Positions 30,601-42,900 of a stretch of DNA of 64,000 nt are shown here, in pieces. This stretch comes from Bugula neritina (Eukaryota; Bryozoa; Gymnolaemata; Cheilostomatida; Bugulidae): contig OZ037766.1 in assembly GCA_964035545.1 (NCBI GenBank), positions 7,635,722 through 7,699,721 on the forward strand, read 5' to 3'. Each line of letters starts with the position of its first letter. Positions within the stretch are counted from its first letter, which is position 1. The position numbers and the translations under genes are program-made. Below the pieces are notes generated by a model, which saw nothing but the letters and a program-made list of their open reading frames with translations, was not told the DNA's origin and ran no database searches.

Positions 30601-33600
30601 TTTGGATATTGAAGCAGAAAAACCTACTTCTGGTACAAAATCTGTGATAGGCAAAACATCTGCTACCACAGTGAAGGCAGATAAGCCCACATCTGCTACC
30701 ACAGTGGAGGCAGATAAACCCACATCTGCTACCACAGTGGAGGCAGATAAGCCCACATCTGCCACAGCATTGGAGGCAGATAAGCCCACATCTGCTACCA
30801 CAATGGAGACAGATAAGCCCACATCTGCCACAGCATTGGAGGCAGATAAGCCCACATCTGCTACCACAATGGAGACAGATAAGCCCACATCTGCCACAGC
30901 ATTGGAGGCAGATAAGCCCACATCTGCTACCACAATGGAGACAGGTACGCTGGCAGACGTTGTGATTGAGGCAGATGCGCCATCACCTAACGCAGCATCC
31001 GAGACAGAAACCTCGCCAAATAAACGAAGTACCAAATCTGACACAGTTGTGGTTCAAAAGCCAGCACTTGGTACTGGATCTAAAACGAAAAGGACTGCCT
31101 CTAAAGGAAAAGATGTAGTATGTAATGATAAATCTACAACTCATAAGCCCAATTCTGCTACAAGTAGTGACAAATCAAAATTAGTAACTGATGAAAAGAT
31201 GGAGCTTACTTGTGATAAATTGCAAACAGATGAAACATTGCACGACATATCACCAGAGGAAGACATTTCGGTATGTGAAATCAATGAACCTATAACCATG
31301 TTATAAACATATACGTTTTAATTTAATTCTTAAGTATTTATTTCTCTAATGCAATTGCAAACTTTTGTCTGTTTTGACATTTGGCTATTTTAAATTTTTA
31401 AGCGTTTTTAGTTGTGCATGAAGTAGGGTTTTAGTTCTAAGCTTATAACTTCATCAAAAGAATTTTATGAATATCAGTAATAAAATCTCTTTCTAATAAA
31501 CTTGAATGGTTTAATAGAGTGTTGCTGCTCCTCCCCCTGCCCAGCCAATGCGGATGACACGCTCAAAGATGAGGGCCCCTCCCCCTGAGCCCGCACCAGT
31601 GGTTCACCCGAAGAAGGCGCCACTCAGAGTAAAATCTCCTTCAAGAACCCGTGTGGCATCATCTGATAGAACTTCTAGGTTAGTAAATCTGCAATTAGTG
31701 CTGAGAATTCTTGTGTAGATGCTACAGTGCGTGATGGTGAGCTTCATTTACAATATTCTTTTAGTAAGAAAGAAACGTATGGATTTAAAATGAAACAGTC
31801 GGACACAGAGTCCAGCAAACTAGATCGATCAAGGACAACATCTGATTCAGGAGTATGTAAGGGCAGCAGTGTGACCAGACCGCTGACCAAAGCAGCATCA
31901 TCCAGCAGGTAAATTCTAGCATTACATGAAAATCAGGGATAGATATATGTCTTAATAACTGTAGCATTTTAATGATATTTTTCTCTATAATTACTCATTT
32001 GTGAAAAATACCACTTGAAAATTGGTGATTGGTGTTTTGAGAATCAACCTATGTGTGTGTGTGTAATATAGCTGTATATTTCACTTGCTGACTGGAATAT
32101 TTTATTGCCAGGATCAATTCGTCTGCTACAAAACCGCGATTGAACAATGCGCACTCAACCCCTGATATGAACCGGACTCAGTCGTTGGTAAGGACGATAT
32201 TGAATGTAGGGCGGACTACTCCTCAAAATACTCCTTCCTTGAATAAGACGATTGTGTCATTCATCAAAAGAGCTACACCACAGAAAACACTGTCCAAAGA
32301 GGTTTGTTGCCATCTAATAACTGTTACGCCCATAGATATTAAGTAGATAATTTGCTGTGTATTAGAAGGTTTGATACTGACAAGACTAAAATAGTGTTTT
32401 GTTTGTTTTAAACAGTATAGACAGGTCTAAATTAAAAAAATGTCATTAAATAGTTGAAAAGTTTGATTATCTTCTTACAAATTTTAGCCTTGTGTTCGTA
32501 TACTGGCAGTGCGATTTCACTAATCCAAAGCTCCTTCTAGTTTTATTTTTTTCAAATTTAATGTATGATTATGAGTGCTTGGATCTTTTGATGCAAAAAA
32601 TATTGCTTAAAAATTAGAGTTAGTTGATTTCAACATTGGTTAAGGAAAGTGGAGATTGTTATATTAGTATGGAGTGGCCGCTGAAGTGTGAGCCAGTTGG
32701 GATGTTCGGTCATTTCAGAAATAATTTATCTAACAACTTGCAGGAGCAGCTTGAAATAAAAGGAAAGAAGTTAAGAGAAAAGCAAGAGGCAGAGAAGCAG
32801 AGGCTGGAGGAAGCAGAACGGCACCGCCTTCAACAGATGGAGTTGAAGAAAAAGTAAGCATGCCATAATATATATAAAAATAAATATTATATATAAATAT
32901 ATATATATTTATTTATATTTATATATACGAGGGTGGTTCAAAAAGTAACGCCTGTTGTGTAAGATCAGAGAATTTTTATTTTCTGAATACTTAAACTATA
33001 TATCAAAATGATCAGCAACAACTTAGGAACACACTTTAGTTCTCAATATAGTCTCCTCCATTGTCCACAGCTGCTGTCCATCGTTTTATGAGAGCATGTG
33101 TTCCAGCCTCGTAAAAGGAGGATGGTTGTGAGCTTCTCAGCATGCATGCAGAAGATGAGACATGCATCTTCTGCATGCTTGTAAACAGCATGTAAAGGTT
33201 GTAAACTGAAAGTAGACTACTTTTCTATATGAAAGTGTTGTTTCAAGAGAGCGGATGGAAAAGATGAAGAAAGTGCAAGAGGCAAGGCAAGCAAAAATTA
33301 AAGCTCTGGCTGATAAACACCAGGAGTTGGAGAAGAAATCACAGCAGAAGGCTGAAAGCTCTAGTCATGCGCAAGAGAGAAAAATTCGTGAAGAGAAAGA
33401 GCGAGCCTTTTTACGGTGATTATTGTAAAGCTGCGATGGTTGTCTACACAGATCAGTATACAGCAGTATTACAGCATAGAGTAATTTAATAAATTGGTGG
33501 CTGGATGGTTGCGCATTTAATAGCACAAATGAAGCTTTATTAGGGAATAACAATGTAACAGTTTTAATATAATGTCCATCTTGCTGCTGTTTATAATGAC

Positions 33601-35760
33601 ATTTGATCAATAATTTTTTTCCTATTCCGAATAGTCTCGTGATAAGGCTTAGAATCTTTCATAACTATTTAAGATTATTGCTTTTTCTGTTGTTTTTCAC
33701 GTCTAACTTTCAATAGATAATGATTATATGCTAGTCTAAGTTTATTTCATGTTGTATATTTGTTCAGACAAGAAGGTTGACTATAATTACTGTGACAATT
33801 GTAGGTGTTTTATTAACCATATTCACTGGCATTTCTCTTGCAACTAAAATTTAAATATATAGTAGAGTTTCAGCCGACAAATGTACTTAGCTTGATTTTC
33901 AAAGGTACAACATTTGTTTGAAGGTACGTCACACTAATAGTTTGTATTGCAGGGAACAGAAGTTGCATGAAGCTGAAGAAAGACGGAAAAAAGATGAACA
34001 AATGCGATTGAAAAAGTTGAAGGCTAGTGATGCTGAGCAGAAACGTCAGGCTGAGGCTATGGCTAGGAAGAAAGAGTATAGTGAGGCTGAAAGACAGCGC
34101 AAGGTTGGTTCTGATTTCATAATATACTGGTTGAGTGAAACATGCTGTGGTGTGTGACAAACTTGTGCATGTATTCAAATGTATTAACATGGGTGACCAC
34201 ATTAACTTGATCCAACCTGTAGAGTTGCTAGAATACTTATGATGTAATTACAGATACAAGAAGCTGAGCGTCACAAGATTATAGAGGCAGCTAAACAGGA
34301 AACTCTTAGGAAAATGGAAATGGATAGATTGAATCAAGGAAAGTTTAAACAAGCCACAGCTGGCACACCTTCAGCTTCAACCTCTAAGCCTAAGGTAGTA
34401 AAAGCTCATTCTAATTTATGCATTGACTATTATGTAATTCAGATATTTGGTAGTTTTTACTGCTTGCGTAACAGCAGCATATAAATCTTAAATGCCAAGT
34501 TGTGGTCCACGAAGCAACTTAGGCTATTCTTGGACTAAGTTACATGTTTGGCTGCAGTTTGATTTTTGGAAAATATTGCAGTTTTGAAAGTATTATTTTT
34601 GGGTAAATTTTAGTCTACAAAGCTTCTGCATCTTTCACATAGCTACTAGACTTTAGTAGATAAAATAGTGGTTTTTCCACGTTTGGTGTAAAAGCAAATT
34701 ATCATTTCATAGAAAAAAATGTAAAATTTTTATACTGCTAGACCTTGCAATAGAAGTAGATTTTGTTTCTTCAACTCAATACAAATTTTGATCACGCCAA
34801 CAGACTTTATGCAGTCCATGACATTTATGTGTGATGCTGTTGCATTTCAGACTAGCATCTATGAAGTGCTCAGCAATAAAGCAGCGGCTATGAGTGAACA
34901 GCGTAAAGCATTAATGACAACTCTTACTGAATCCAGTTCTAGCAAGAAAGCCGATGATAAACTCAATGTTACATTCACCAAGTAAGTTATATTCTTCAAT
35001 ACTTTATTAAATATCTAGAGTTGGAGTTTGTTTGAATTCAAATTATTTAGTAAGTGTCTAACACTGTAATTGCATTTTAATTTTATCACACTTTGCCATG
35101 TTCAATCATTTTATTATTTAGGCCTGAACGGCAAAATTTCATCGACATCAAGCTGACCCATGAAGATGATGAATTTGACGATCCAAAGTTTGCAAAATGT
35201 AAAAAACCTGCATGGGCAGAAGGTGAGCTAGTTGTGCACTGCTCCCAATGCAATCAGAATTTTTAACTTGATTCCTAATTGGGAATTTAAACCTGGCATT
35301 ACGGAGTACAGATTTGTAGTTTCATTCATTTTTTCACTTAGACCATTTCCTTCCCTGTAATGCACAAGTTTATAAACTTAGAATACCTGCACATTTGTGA
35401 TTGTAATACTTATAAATTTAATGAACATGCTGATAAGTTGTTATAAGCATTCTTACCACTTTCTGTTTGGTAAACCAAAAATTATAACTACAGTCTTTTT
35501 CCAGGGTTGTTTATAAATGGTTCCTATAATTTATTCCAGGGAGTCAGTTCAACACAGCAGTTATAAGCCAATACGAAGCCTTGAAGACAGGTCGTTTGCA
35601 ACCTAGCAATGTTTTCGGGAAATTTGCTTGTTGCATGCCTGACCTTACAAAAATGTTTCCTGTGCACAAACCTCGGTTCTTCCATCGCACCAGTTCGGCT
35701 AAATGGTCTAGTCCACCACTCAATAATGAACGCAGAGCATCCAAACGAGTGAAACGATGA
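27670..35760 (+). CDS. INCENP: Inner centromere protein INCENP (1146 aa, 16 exons)
   Basis: Exons are 27670-27756, 28056-28232, 28551-28714, 29199-29306, 29516-29745, 30114-31270, 31518-31678, 31765-31908, 32112-32301, 32744-32853, 33248-33415, 33953-34103, 34254-34394, 34851-34981, 35122-35222 and 35540-35760. The total of 3441 nt closes in frame. The C-terminus is a clear IN-box (about residues 1073-1135): FNTAVISQYEALKTGR, then FGKF, then HKPRFFHRTSSAKW. Its TSS motif is the Aurora B phosphorylation site, and the box binds and activates Aurora B. Before it lies a long charged single-helix/coiled-coil region (about 806-1000) rich in E, K and R. TIVSFIKRATPQKT (exon 9) matches the conserved SFIKR.TP motif. 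Exon 3 carries an N-terminal helix (VFMESMIWLDEILATAKSAF) like the survivin/borealin-binding CEN segment, preceded by about 115 extra residues. Exon 6 holds an 11-residue tandem repeat. The protein scaffolds the chromosomal passenger complex. A non-coding first exon may lie upstream, since the ATG directly follows an acceptor-like CTACAG. Confidence 0.93.
30656..30950 (+). repeat. 33-bp in-frame tandem repeat in INCENP exon 6
   Basis: Nine head-to-tail copies encode TSATTVEADKP and variants. The last six alternate between TSATALEADKP and TSATTMETDKP, giving a 66-bp higher-order unit repeated three times. Copies differ by few bases, so the expansion is recent. It falls at about residues 435-533 in a low-complexity, Thr/Ser/Glu-rich linker. 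Confidence 0.95.
32937..33125 (-). mobile_element. Mariner-type transposon fragment in INCENP intron 10
   Basis: The plus-strand left edge reads CGAGGGTGGTTCAAAAAGTA next to a TATATA flank, matching the terminal inverted repeat style of Tc1/mariner elements. The minus strand encodes SFYEAGTHALIKRW then VDNGGDYIEN and a stop at about 33036-33038. This is the C-terminal tail of a mariner transposase (F...G...L..RW...D..GDY.E). Only about 190 bp remain and the other terminus is missing. Confidence 0.75.
33144..33178. repeat. Short perfect inverted repeat (hairpin)
   Basis: Arms of 14 bp, GCATGCAGAAGATG and its reverse complement, are separated by 7 bases. It lies in INCENP intron 10 just past the mariner fragment and about 70 bases before exon 11. 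It could be part of the element or a small foldback. Confidence 0.8.
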
Positions 35761-36056
35761 GTTTTTATTTTACAATGAAACTAAATGCACTTGATGATAA
35801 AATAATATGATATTGTTGATATGTTTTGTATATTTAAACTAATTACACATACTTCTCCTTGTCTAGAATATATAGCATGGATTATTCAGTGCTAACATTA
35901 AAATGTCATAAATGTTGATAAGTTCAGAGTTTTAATATTTTATGGTCTACAGTATGAGTGGCTTTTATTGTGTTATTATAGTCCATATTTTTATATAAAA
36001 AAGCACCATATATTGCGCACTTTACACCCATTATAATTCTGTACAATACAACGACT

Positions 36057-36062
36057 AATAAA
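36057..36062 (+). promoter_or_regulatory. Candidate polyadenylation signal of INCENP
   Basis: AATAAA lies about 300 bases past the INCENP stop and 140 bases short of the QDPR stop codon on the other strand. If used, the INCENP transcript would end close to, or overlap, the QDPR 3' UTR. Confidence 0.35.
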
Positions 36063-36199
36063 ATTACTACGTGTAAACATATAAACATGAAATATAAAAT
36101 GACTCTACCATCACCTTTAAAATGACTACAACAATATGTCTAACACAGGATACAAGTTCAACTAGAATGTAACGGAAACTTTTTTCTTGATCACTGGCT

Positions 36200-39100
36200 T
36201 TAAACTGGAATTAAGTTTGTTTCACCATCTTTTGTTATCAGTTGAACTAGACTACCATTGGTTGGTCTTTCACTGCCTGAAGTCCATTTGTGGAAGAGCC
36301 TAAAATGTGTATTTATATACTTATAGTAACTACATGGAGATAAATGAATAAAATAAAAATAGTAGTTCCATCAATTTATTGCGCTATACCAGGGGTGGGC
36401 AACTTCTTTTGGATGAGGGCCAAGTTCAGAAGTCGGCCAAACCTATACTGTGCTTATCAGAATGGATATAACAGTTTTTACTTATTTTAAGCATTAAAAA
36501 GGCCACTAAAAATGGGCAAAAGGCCGTCCTGGGGGCCTCAGTTGCCCACCCCTGCTCTATACCTTGCAAGCTATGAGTACATGCTACACTGCAAAGTAAG
36601 TTAAAATAGGAGTACTTGACACAGCACAAGTATATCATTAAATGCAATTTGTCTGTCATGAGCAGTATGACCAGCAGAGGTTATTAATGAATCTCTTGCT
36701 ATTTATCACTTTGTATCACCAGAAAGCTCGGTACCAACTGATTTCAACTATAAAAACATCCATCACGTAGAAAAATAAATTGTTCCAAAAAGTGCTAACA
36801 AGGCATCAATTAACCGTGAGTAATGTGTTTGGTAAGATATTTTCTCCTTCATGGATTTGATGGTCATATCTTTATGATATGGTAGTTTCAGCAAGCCCTT
36901 TAATGGTATGTTGCGTTGCAGAAAATATTTATGATTGATGTTGTTGGGTGTCAAATAGGATCAAGAGAATATCATTAGTGTATGATTTAAGGGCTATAAC
37001 GTAGGTGCAGAGGTAGAGTACCACATTAGTGTATCCATTACAGCCAAATATTAAAATAAATACAATACTTAAAATAGTAATTTGACATTGCAGCGGTTCC
37101 TTTTATAGTTCAGCTAATAAATACTATTGTAACATCAAAAATATAAACTATAGATAAAGCTGCTCCCATATTACCTTATTACCCTACATAATGTAGCCCA
37201 CATAATGTAGCCCACATAATTTTACATGGCATTGACACAGAATATGCCAGTCAAGAAACTAAATAGTGTACAGTTACTCACTCAGCCACAAACTCCAGAG
37301 GAGTCCAGACGGTGTGGTCTGCATCTGGCATCCATTTTCGGTTCATAGGGGTGCTCAGAGTCACACTGAAATCAGAACCAAAACAGGCTAGGCTGATATG
37401 AAATGAAACAAAGTCATGAAAAATAGTACCACTATTTTAATTACCATTTTAACAAACATCCATATGGAGTAACCATTAATTTTGTGTTAGAGTATCAGCG
37501 TGTCTTGCATCCACATAAAAAGATTTTTTTTTCAAAATCATCAAAAGTATAATTTGCACCAAAAGCTTGACAGAGTTCTATACTAAAAATTATTCACCTA
37601 TATACTGCAACAGCTAACCAAAAACTGTATACACTACGTAACGTCTAGTCTTGGGCGAAACAATTATACATAAAATATACATTTACTGCAGACTACATCC
37701 AACTGAACTGAAATTTCGTAACTGATGACACTTCAGTTGACCAGTCTTATTGGGCAACAACAAATATTTAGCCGATCAATCATTATACTACATTTAAGCT
37801 GCACGCATAATTTAAACAGAACACCAAGTCTTTCCAGACAAATCTATGATGACAACTACTCACGGCAATATTGCAGTAACTATGCTGTTTGCAGGCATTC
37901 CAGAATTTTCAGCAGCTAAGCTAGCTACCAGCTGATGAACAGCTGCCTTGGCCATGCCATAGCCTATCATACCTGCAACACACATGGCGGATCTATTTAC
38001 CCAGCAGACAATCTATTGACTGAGCACAGCAAGAGGTAAATTTGAACTAATGCTGGCCATGTTTGTTTATATTTATACAGTGACAACACTTGATGCTTTT
38101 GAAAAAGCTGGTTTATTCAGAGTTGTCCTTCTTTGAAAGAAGCAAATATCACATAAAGAGACAACTATAGGACTGTGCAGGGGGAAGGGGGTATTTGATT
38201 AACACAGTGAAAAATAGAAATATAGTATGTATGAAAAAATAGAAAAATGGAATTGAAATTTAACAAATTTACAACACGGTTTAGCCTGAAAGACTTAGTA
38301 AAGTAAAACATACCTGCAGTCCCCGAGAGAGCCGGCTGAGCACCAGAAAGAGCAAGTAGTCCGCCATCTTTAAGATACTTCGTAGCCAATTGAGCTGCCA
38401 GGGCTGAAGTCCACACACTCTGCTGCCACATGCTGTTGCAGCTCTTAATGAACTCTACATACAAACATGCTCACACCTCAAATAACAGTTTCCTTCAAAT
38501 TAAAAGGTTTATTGAAAACATGATTATCTACTCTGCAAAGTTCATCATTTGACCTCCAAAAACCTTCAGGTATTTAACTGATAGCAGTAAGTTGAGTTTG
38601 GGGAAATATTTTTTGTCGAGAAATGTTTGTTTTACCCAACACAAATTTTGATACCTTTAGAGGAGGCATTGCCGCCAGCCCACCCGCCAGCCACACAGAG
38701 GATAGCATCCAGCTTATCATTCTGTAGCTGATCACCAAGTTTCTCCAATTCTTCTTCTTGTCCAGCCCAAGAACTCTCAGCCAAAACAATGTTAAAGTCT
38801 GCCTGTTCGTTAGGTACACGGTCTATGCAGCCAACCCACTACAATTATAGTATCAAAAAATAGCAATTAAAATCAACTTTTTACTTATCAGAACTCATCT
38901 TAAATTGAATGGAATTGGATGACTGCTTAAGAAGCCATATAAGCAAAAGTTTCTGAAGCTTCACAGCATATAACTACTGCAGTAGACAAATCATATCTTG
39001 CATTAGTTGGCGCCAAAAGCACCCTTGTGAGTATACCTGCATTCAACAAATACCCCCATATTTAGAAACAGAATATTATTGGATGCAAAAATACATCCCA

Positions 39101-40734
39101 CCAGCTAAATTTTGCATTGAGTCACATATTTACAACATGAAAGACTTTTTGCTTGTGAAGTTTGACATCCCTTCACAAATGCCTGTACCTTTCTTTTACA
39201 AATAGAATGAAACAAAAGATAATGGCTAATGTTTCAGCAAATCAATGAATGAAGATTCTTTATTTGACAACCAAAAAGGAAGAAACCTCATACTAGTTAT
39301 TGAATGCATTTCAAACAAAAATAAACTGGTAGATTAAAGCGTTGTGTACAAAACTGCTAAACCTAATACTAAAATGTACAACAAATGCAGACTTGTATCA
39401 GCTTTTTAAAGTTTGCATAGGGTGCCTCCCTAAAATTTTTTGAAGTAACTTCAAATAAATTTGCAAAATTTGTTACAGCAACATTTGACAAGACGTACAA
39501 TATGCAAGTTATTAGGAAAACAAATACAATTACATCATGTATACAACTGAATTTGTTGTACACAGTGCTATATAACGTTTCTAAGTATATAAAATCAAAA
39601 TAAGTTATAAGGCTGTGGCAGGCAGTTACTGACATAAACATATGTAACAATATGAATATTTCAAGACGTGCACTTGTAGGTATATATTTATAATGAAGTG
39701 GAAATGATTCCCAACATGACCCAACAGCCACATCACTATCAGTCAGTCATATTTTGTGATGATGATCAAAATGTTAAAATAAATCAATATTGCATAACAG
39801 CTGTGCATTATTAGTATTAGTATTACTTATTATTAGTATTAGTAACAGTATAACTATAAATATAAGTATACTTATTCATATTGGCTATTACTATTATTAC
39901 TGATAATATTACTATTAGTATTAGACTTAGCTATAGTATTAGTATTACTAATAGTAATAGTAATACTATTATTACTAATACTTATAGTTATTGGCTATAA
40001 CTATAACTATAAGTATACTTATACAGTTATAGCCAATAACTATAAGTATACTTATACTAATACTAAATAAGTATTCAATTTTATAATAAATTAATTTTAA
40101 AATAAATAATTACATTTATTATTTAATTTTATAATAATGAATGAATAGCATTAATATTAAATTTAATTATAATTACTGTATAAGAACGAATAGAATTAAA
40201 TTATTTTTATTAAATACTAATTTCAACTTTAATTTGTAATTCAATTACTAATACTAATAGTAATAGTAATACTAATAGTAATACTAATAGTATTATTATT
40301 AGTTATTTAGTACTACATAGTAACTTTAAGTCTTTAAGTTTAATATTGAATTTTATGCAACACTAATTGAATAGTAATACTAATACTAATACTAATACTG
40401 TAATAGTGATACTAATACCAAGTCTAATAGTAATACTAATACTAATAGTAATACTAATAGTAATACTAATACTAATAGTAATACTAATACTAATAGTAAT
40501 ACTAATACTAATAGTAATACTAATAATAATGCAATAGTTATACTTATACTTATAGTAATACTTATAGTTATACTAATCAAGTAATAGACTTACTCTTAGA
40601 GTGATACTTAGTCTTATACAGTAATTTAGACAGTAATAGTTGATACGTACAAACTTCAAAGACTTGAAATGAGATACTAGCACAGATCCAAGTGCTCCTT
40701 TCCCTCCGTAAACTATAACTTTTTGAGCAGACAT
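36200..40734 (-). CDS. QDPR: Dihydropteridine reductase (233 aa, 6 exons)
   Basis: Minus-strand exons are 40651-40734, 38655-38838, 38314-38454, 37864-37972, 37282-37365 and 36200-36299. The total of 702 nt closes in frame. The enzyme reduces quinonoid dihydrobiopterin to tetrahydrobiopterin with NADH, keeping the cofactor of the aromatic amino acid hydroxylases active. It is a short-chain dehydrogenase: the Rossmann glycine motif is GGKGALG (residues 10-16), [11 protein letters not shown] follows at the domain's central strand, and the catalytic YGMAK (Tyr141, Lys145) fits Tyr-x-x-x-Lys. Other family matches are [35 protein letters not shown] and WTPLEF. The length is close to the usual 240-odd residues. 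Intron 1 (1.8 kb) is filled with drifting short words, and intron 5 contains a hAT-type MITE. It converges on INCENP, with stops 440 bp apart. Confidence 0.96.
36390..36554. mobile_element. hAT-type non-autonomous element (MITE), 165 bp, in QDPR intron 5
   Basis: It begins CAGGGGTGGGCAACT and ends AGTTGCCCACCCCTG, perfect 15-bp terminal inverted repeats. It is flanked by 8-bp near-identical duplications (CGCTATAC at 36382-36389 and CTCTATAC at 36555-36562, one mismatch). CAGGGG ends with 8-bp target duplications are typical of the hAT superfamily. No transposase is encoded, so it must have been moved by an autonomous relative. Confidence 0.9.
39800..40640. repeat. Drifting short-word repeat domain 4, in QDPR intron 1
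   Basis: About 840 bp of words such as ATTAGTATTAGTATTAC, TAATAGTAATACTAATA and ATAACTATAAGTATAC, ending 10 bp before exon 1's donor. About 40370-40530 is the most regular patch, with alternating AATACTAAT and AGTAAT units. Confidence 0.8.
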
Positions 40735-41239
40735 TCTGATTCTGAACAAATCTTAAGCTGTTCTTAAAAATGTAGCGGTTTTGAATGAATGGACTTGGAG
40801 CGTAATAGTCAATAGCGCTTTTACGTGTACTTGCAGAATTGTTCTATGTGCAGCTCCTATTTGGGAATGCAGCAATTTGGGTTTTCGAGTTTAAAGTTGG
40901 GGGCTTCACTAAAATCTCAACTCCAAACTCAAGAACTTTAAATTACTGCAATCATTCACTCCCAACTATTTCGCACCGCTGCAAGTTAAAACTTTAGTAG
41001 CTAAACTTCCGTCATAACCGGTGTTCTCTCCCTCAGAGCTTGCAAACCTACCCTGAACTCTAAAGTTGAAATTATTTAAGTTAGACTTAGTATTATTAAA
41101 TGCTTTGCTTATAATACCTAATTACAGAGCGTCCTTTTAATTTTGCTAAACATGACATTATAACTATATTATATTGTGTGTTTAAATTAAACTAAGCCAC
41201 TAATGTTTTAGTTTAGTAAAACTAAAGCAAAATGAAAAT

Positions 41240-41800
41240 GTAATCATAATGATAATGATAATCATAATGATTCAAATTCAGATTGCTAAACTCTAAGTCA
41301 ATAATGAATAACGTTAAGTTTAACTTCAAGTGATAAGTTTAACAGATATAAGAAAAATATCAATATAAATATGATTATCATTAAGTAATAGTACTAGTAG
41401 TAATACTAATTAACATCAATAACTAATAGTAATACTAATACTAATAGTAATAGTAATACTAATAGTGAGTAATACTTATACTATCGTCTATCAGTATCAC
41501 TATCAGTACGAGTATAACTATAAATATTAAATAAGCATATACTGTACCATAGCACTGAGTGATAACCATTACCACATGACTTTGGCTATCACTATGAGCA
41601 TGGCTATGCTAATACTAATAGCAATACTATTAGACTTAGTAATAGTAATACTAACACAGTATCATTGAGTATGAGTATCAGTCTGAATATGGCTATCACT
41701 ATGAGTATGAGCTTACTCTATGACATTAACTAGTAGTAGTAGTACTAGTAGTATTAGTATAAGTAGAGTCATAGTGATAGTCTAACATTAACAGTAATTA
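41240..41800. repeat. Drifting short-word repeat domain 5
   Basis: Words drift from ATGATAATGATAATC through AATACTAATAGTAAT to GTATGAGTATCAGT and AGTAGTAGTACTAGTAG over about 560 bp. The mix of direct and inverted copies is as in the other domains. A pure (AGT)n scrap recurs at about 42029-42044. Confidence 0.75.
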
Positions 41801-42469
41801 AATCACTGTATAAATCTAAATGATAGTGAGGGTGATATACATAAATCATAAAGGGTAATGATAATCATATTGATGGTCATAACAAGGTCCATGAAGTTAT
41901 CATTCAACTTGCAAGCTCATGAAATTAAAGTTTACAGCATGAATTAAATTTAATGTTATATCCTAAGTTGACACAAAAATACTAATATAATTATTCAGTA
42001 TAAATATCAATAGTAAAACTATTACCAAGTAGTAGTAGTAGTAGTCATACTTTATACAGTGTATCTTTATAGTTGATAGTATCACTATTAGTAATGAAAA
42101 TGAATATAAATGTAACCTTTACTTATTTATTTAACTTGAAGAAATGATGTTTTACTTTTACTTGTTGTGGTCTTGTTTTTGTTCTGCAGAACAGCTAAAG
42201 TCTTAGCTAAAGTTAAGTTTGAGCGTTACTGATGGCACATTTCCGTTTTATGTTTGTAAAAAATATAATAGGCTAAATTTAAACATGGCAAGCAGGTACA
42301 AATTGTCCTAAATTAGTGAAAGTATGCAATTTATTTTGCTTTCATGGGTACAACATAAATGTTTGTATGGTGGTATCAACTTCATCAACTTTCAACATGA
42401 TGAAGTTATCAAACTTTAGATTGAACTAAATTATTACACCAAAGTATTTTTTTTTACAAGTTCAGCGGC

Positions 42470-42900
42470 GGTGCCTCCAAATTTATGAAGAAAGGGAATG
42501 GGGCCATCAGTTTTGCTGAATAAGTAAACTTCTCAGTGTTGAATGGCATTTTTCATTAAAAACACTACACATTTTCCTGGGAAGCTTTTTTGTGTTCTGT
42601 GTTTAGCCTTGGTATATATGAGTGCATCATCTGGGTATAGACTAACTTGGCCATGAAGGATTTAGGAATATCATTAATTATAAATAAGATTGGTTCAAAA
42701 TTCTGAGTGACCTAGTTCTGTTCTACTATTATGTTTTTGTTTCCTGTCAGTTAAAAAACTTGATATTTTTTGTTGAAGGCTGTTTCTGTAGTCTAGGACT
42801 ATTTTATGGGTTGTCTGTCTTGCAAAGTTATGAAAAGTTGCACACAGCTGATTTATTAAGATAGTGTAGCACAATATATTCTAGCATTTCACTAGAGGTG
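42470..42900 (-). mobile_element. Degenerate LINE reverse-transcriptase fragment
   Basis: Minus-strand frames give LQQKISSFLTDRKQK, then EPILFIINDIPKSF, then LYPDDALIYT, with frame breaks between. These correspond in order to the conserved RT blocks of non-LTR retrotransposons: the SFLTDR segment, GPLLF..YINDLP and the catalytic (Y/F)xDD box, here YPDD. Stops and missing SGVPQG residues show it is dead. It may be a CR1/jockey-group element. Confidence 0.75.

Noticed and set aside
30656-30950. CRISPR-like array
   Set aside because: The repeats are directly adjacent with no spacers and lie in frame inside a eukaryotic exon.
30091-31044. Minus-strand ORFs opposite INCENP exon 6
   Set aside because: They are shadows of the coding repeat on the plus strand, with no splice-linked frame or domain.
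40392-40580. Leu/Val/Ile-rich minus-strand ORF that looks like a membrane protein
   Set aside because: It is a translation of the AATACTAAT-type repeat block in QDPR intron 1. The similar ORF at 14564-14803 has the same cause.
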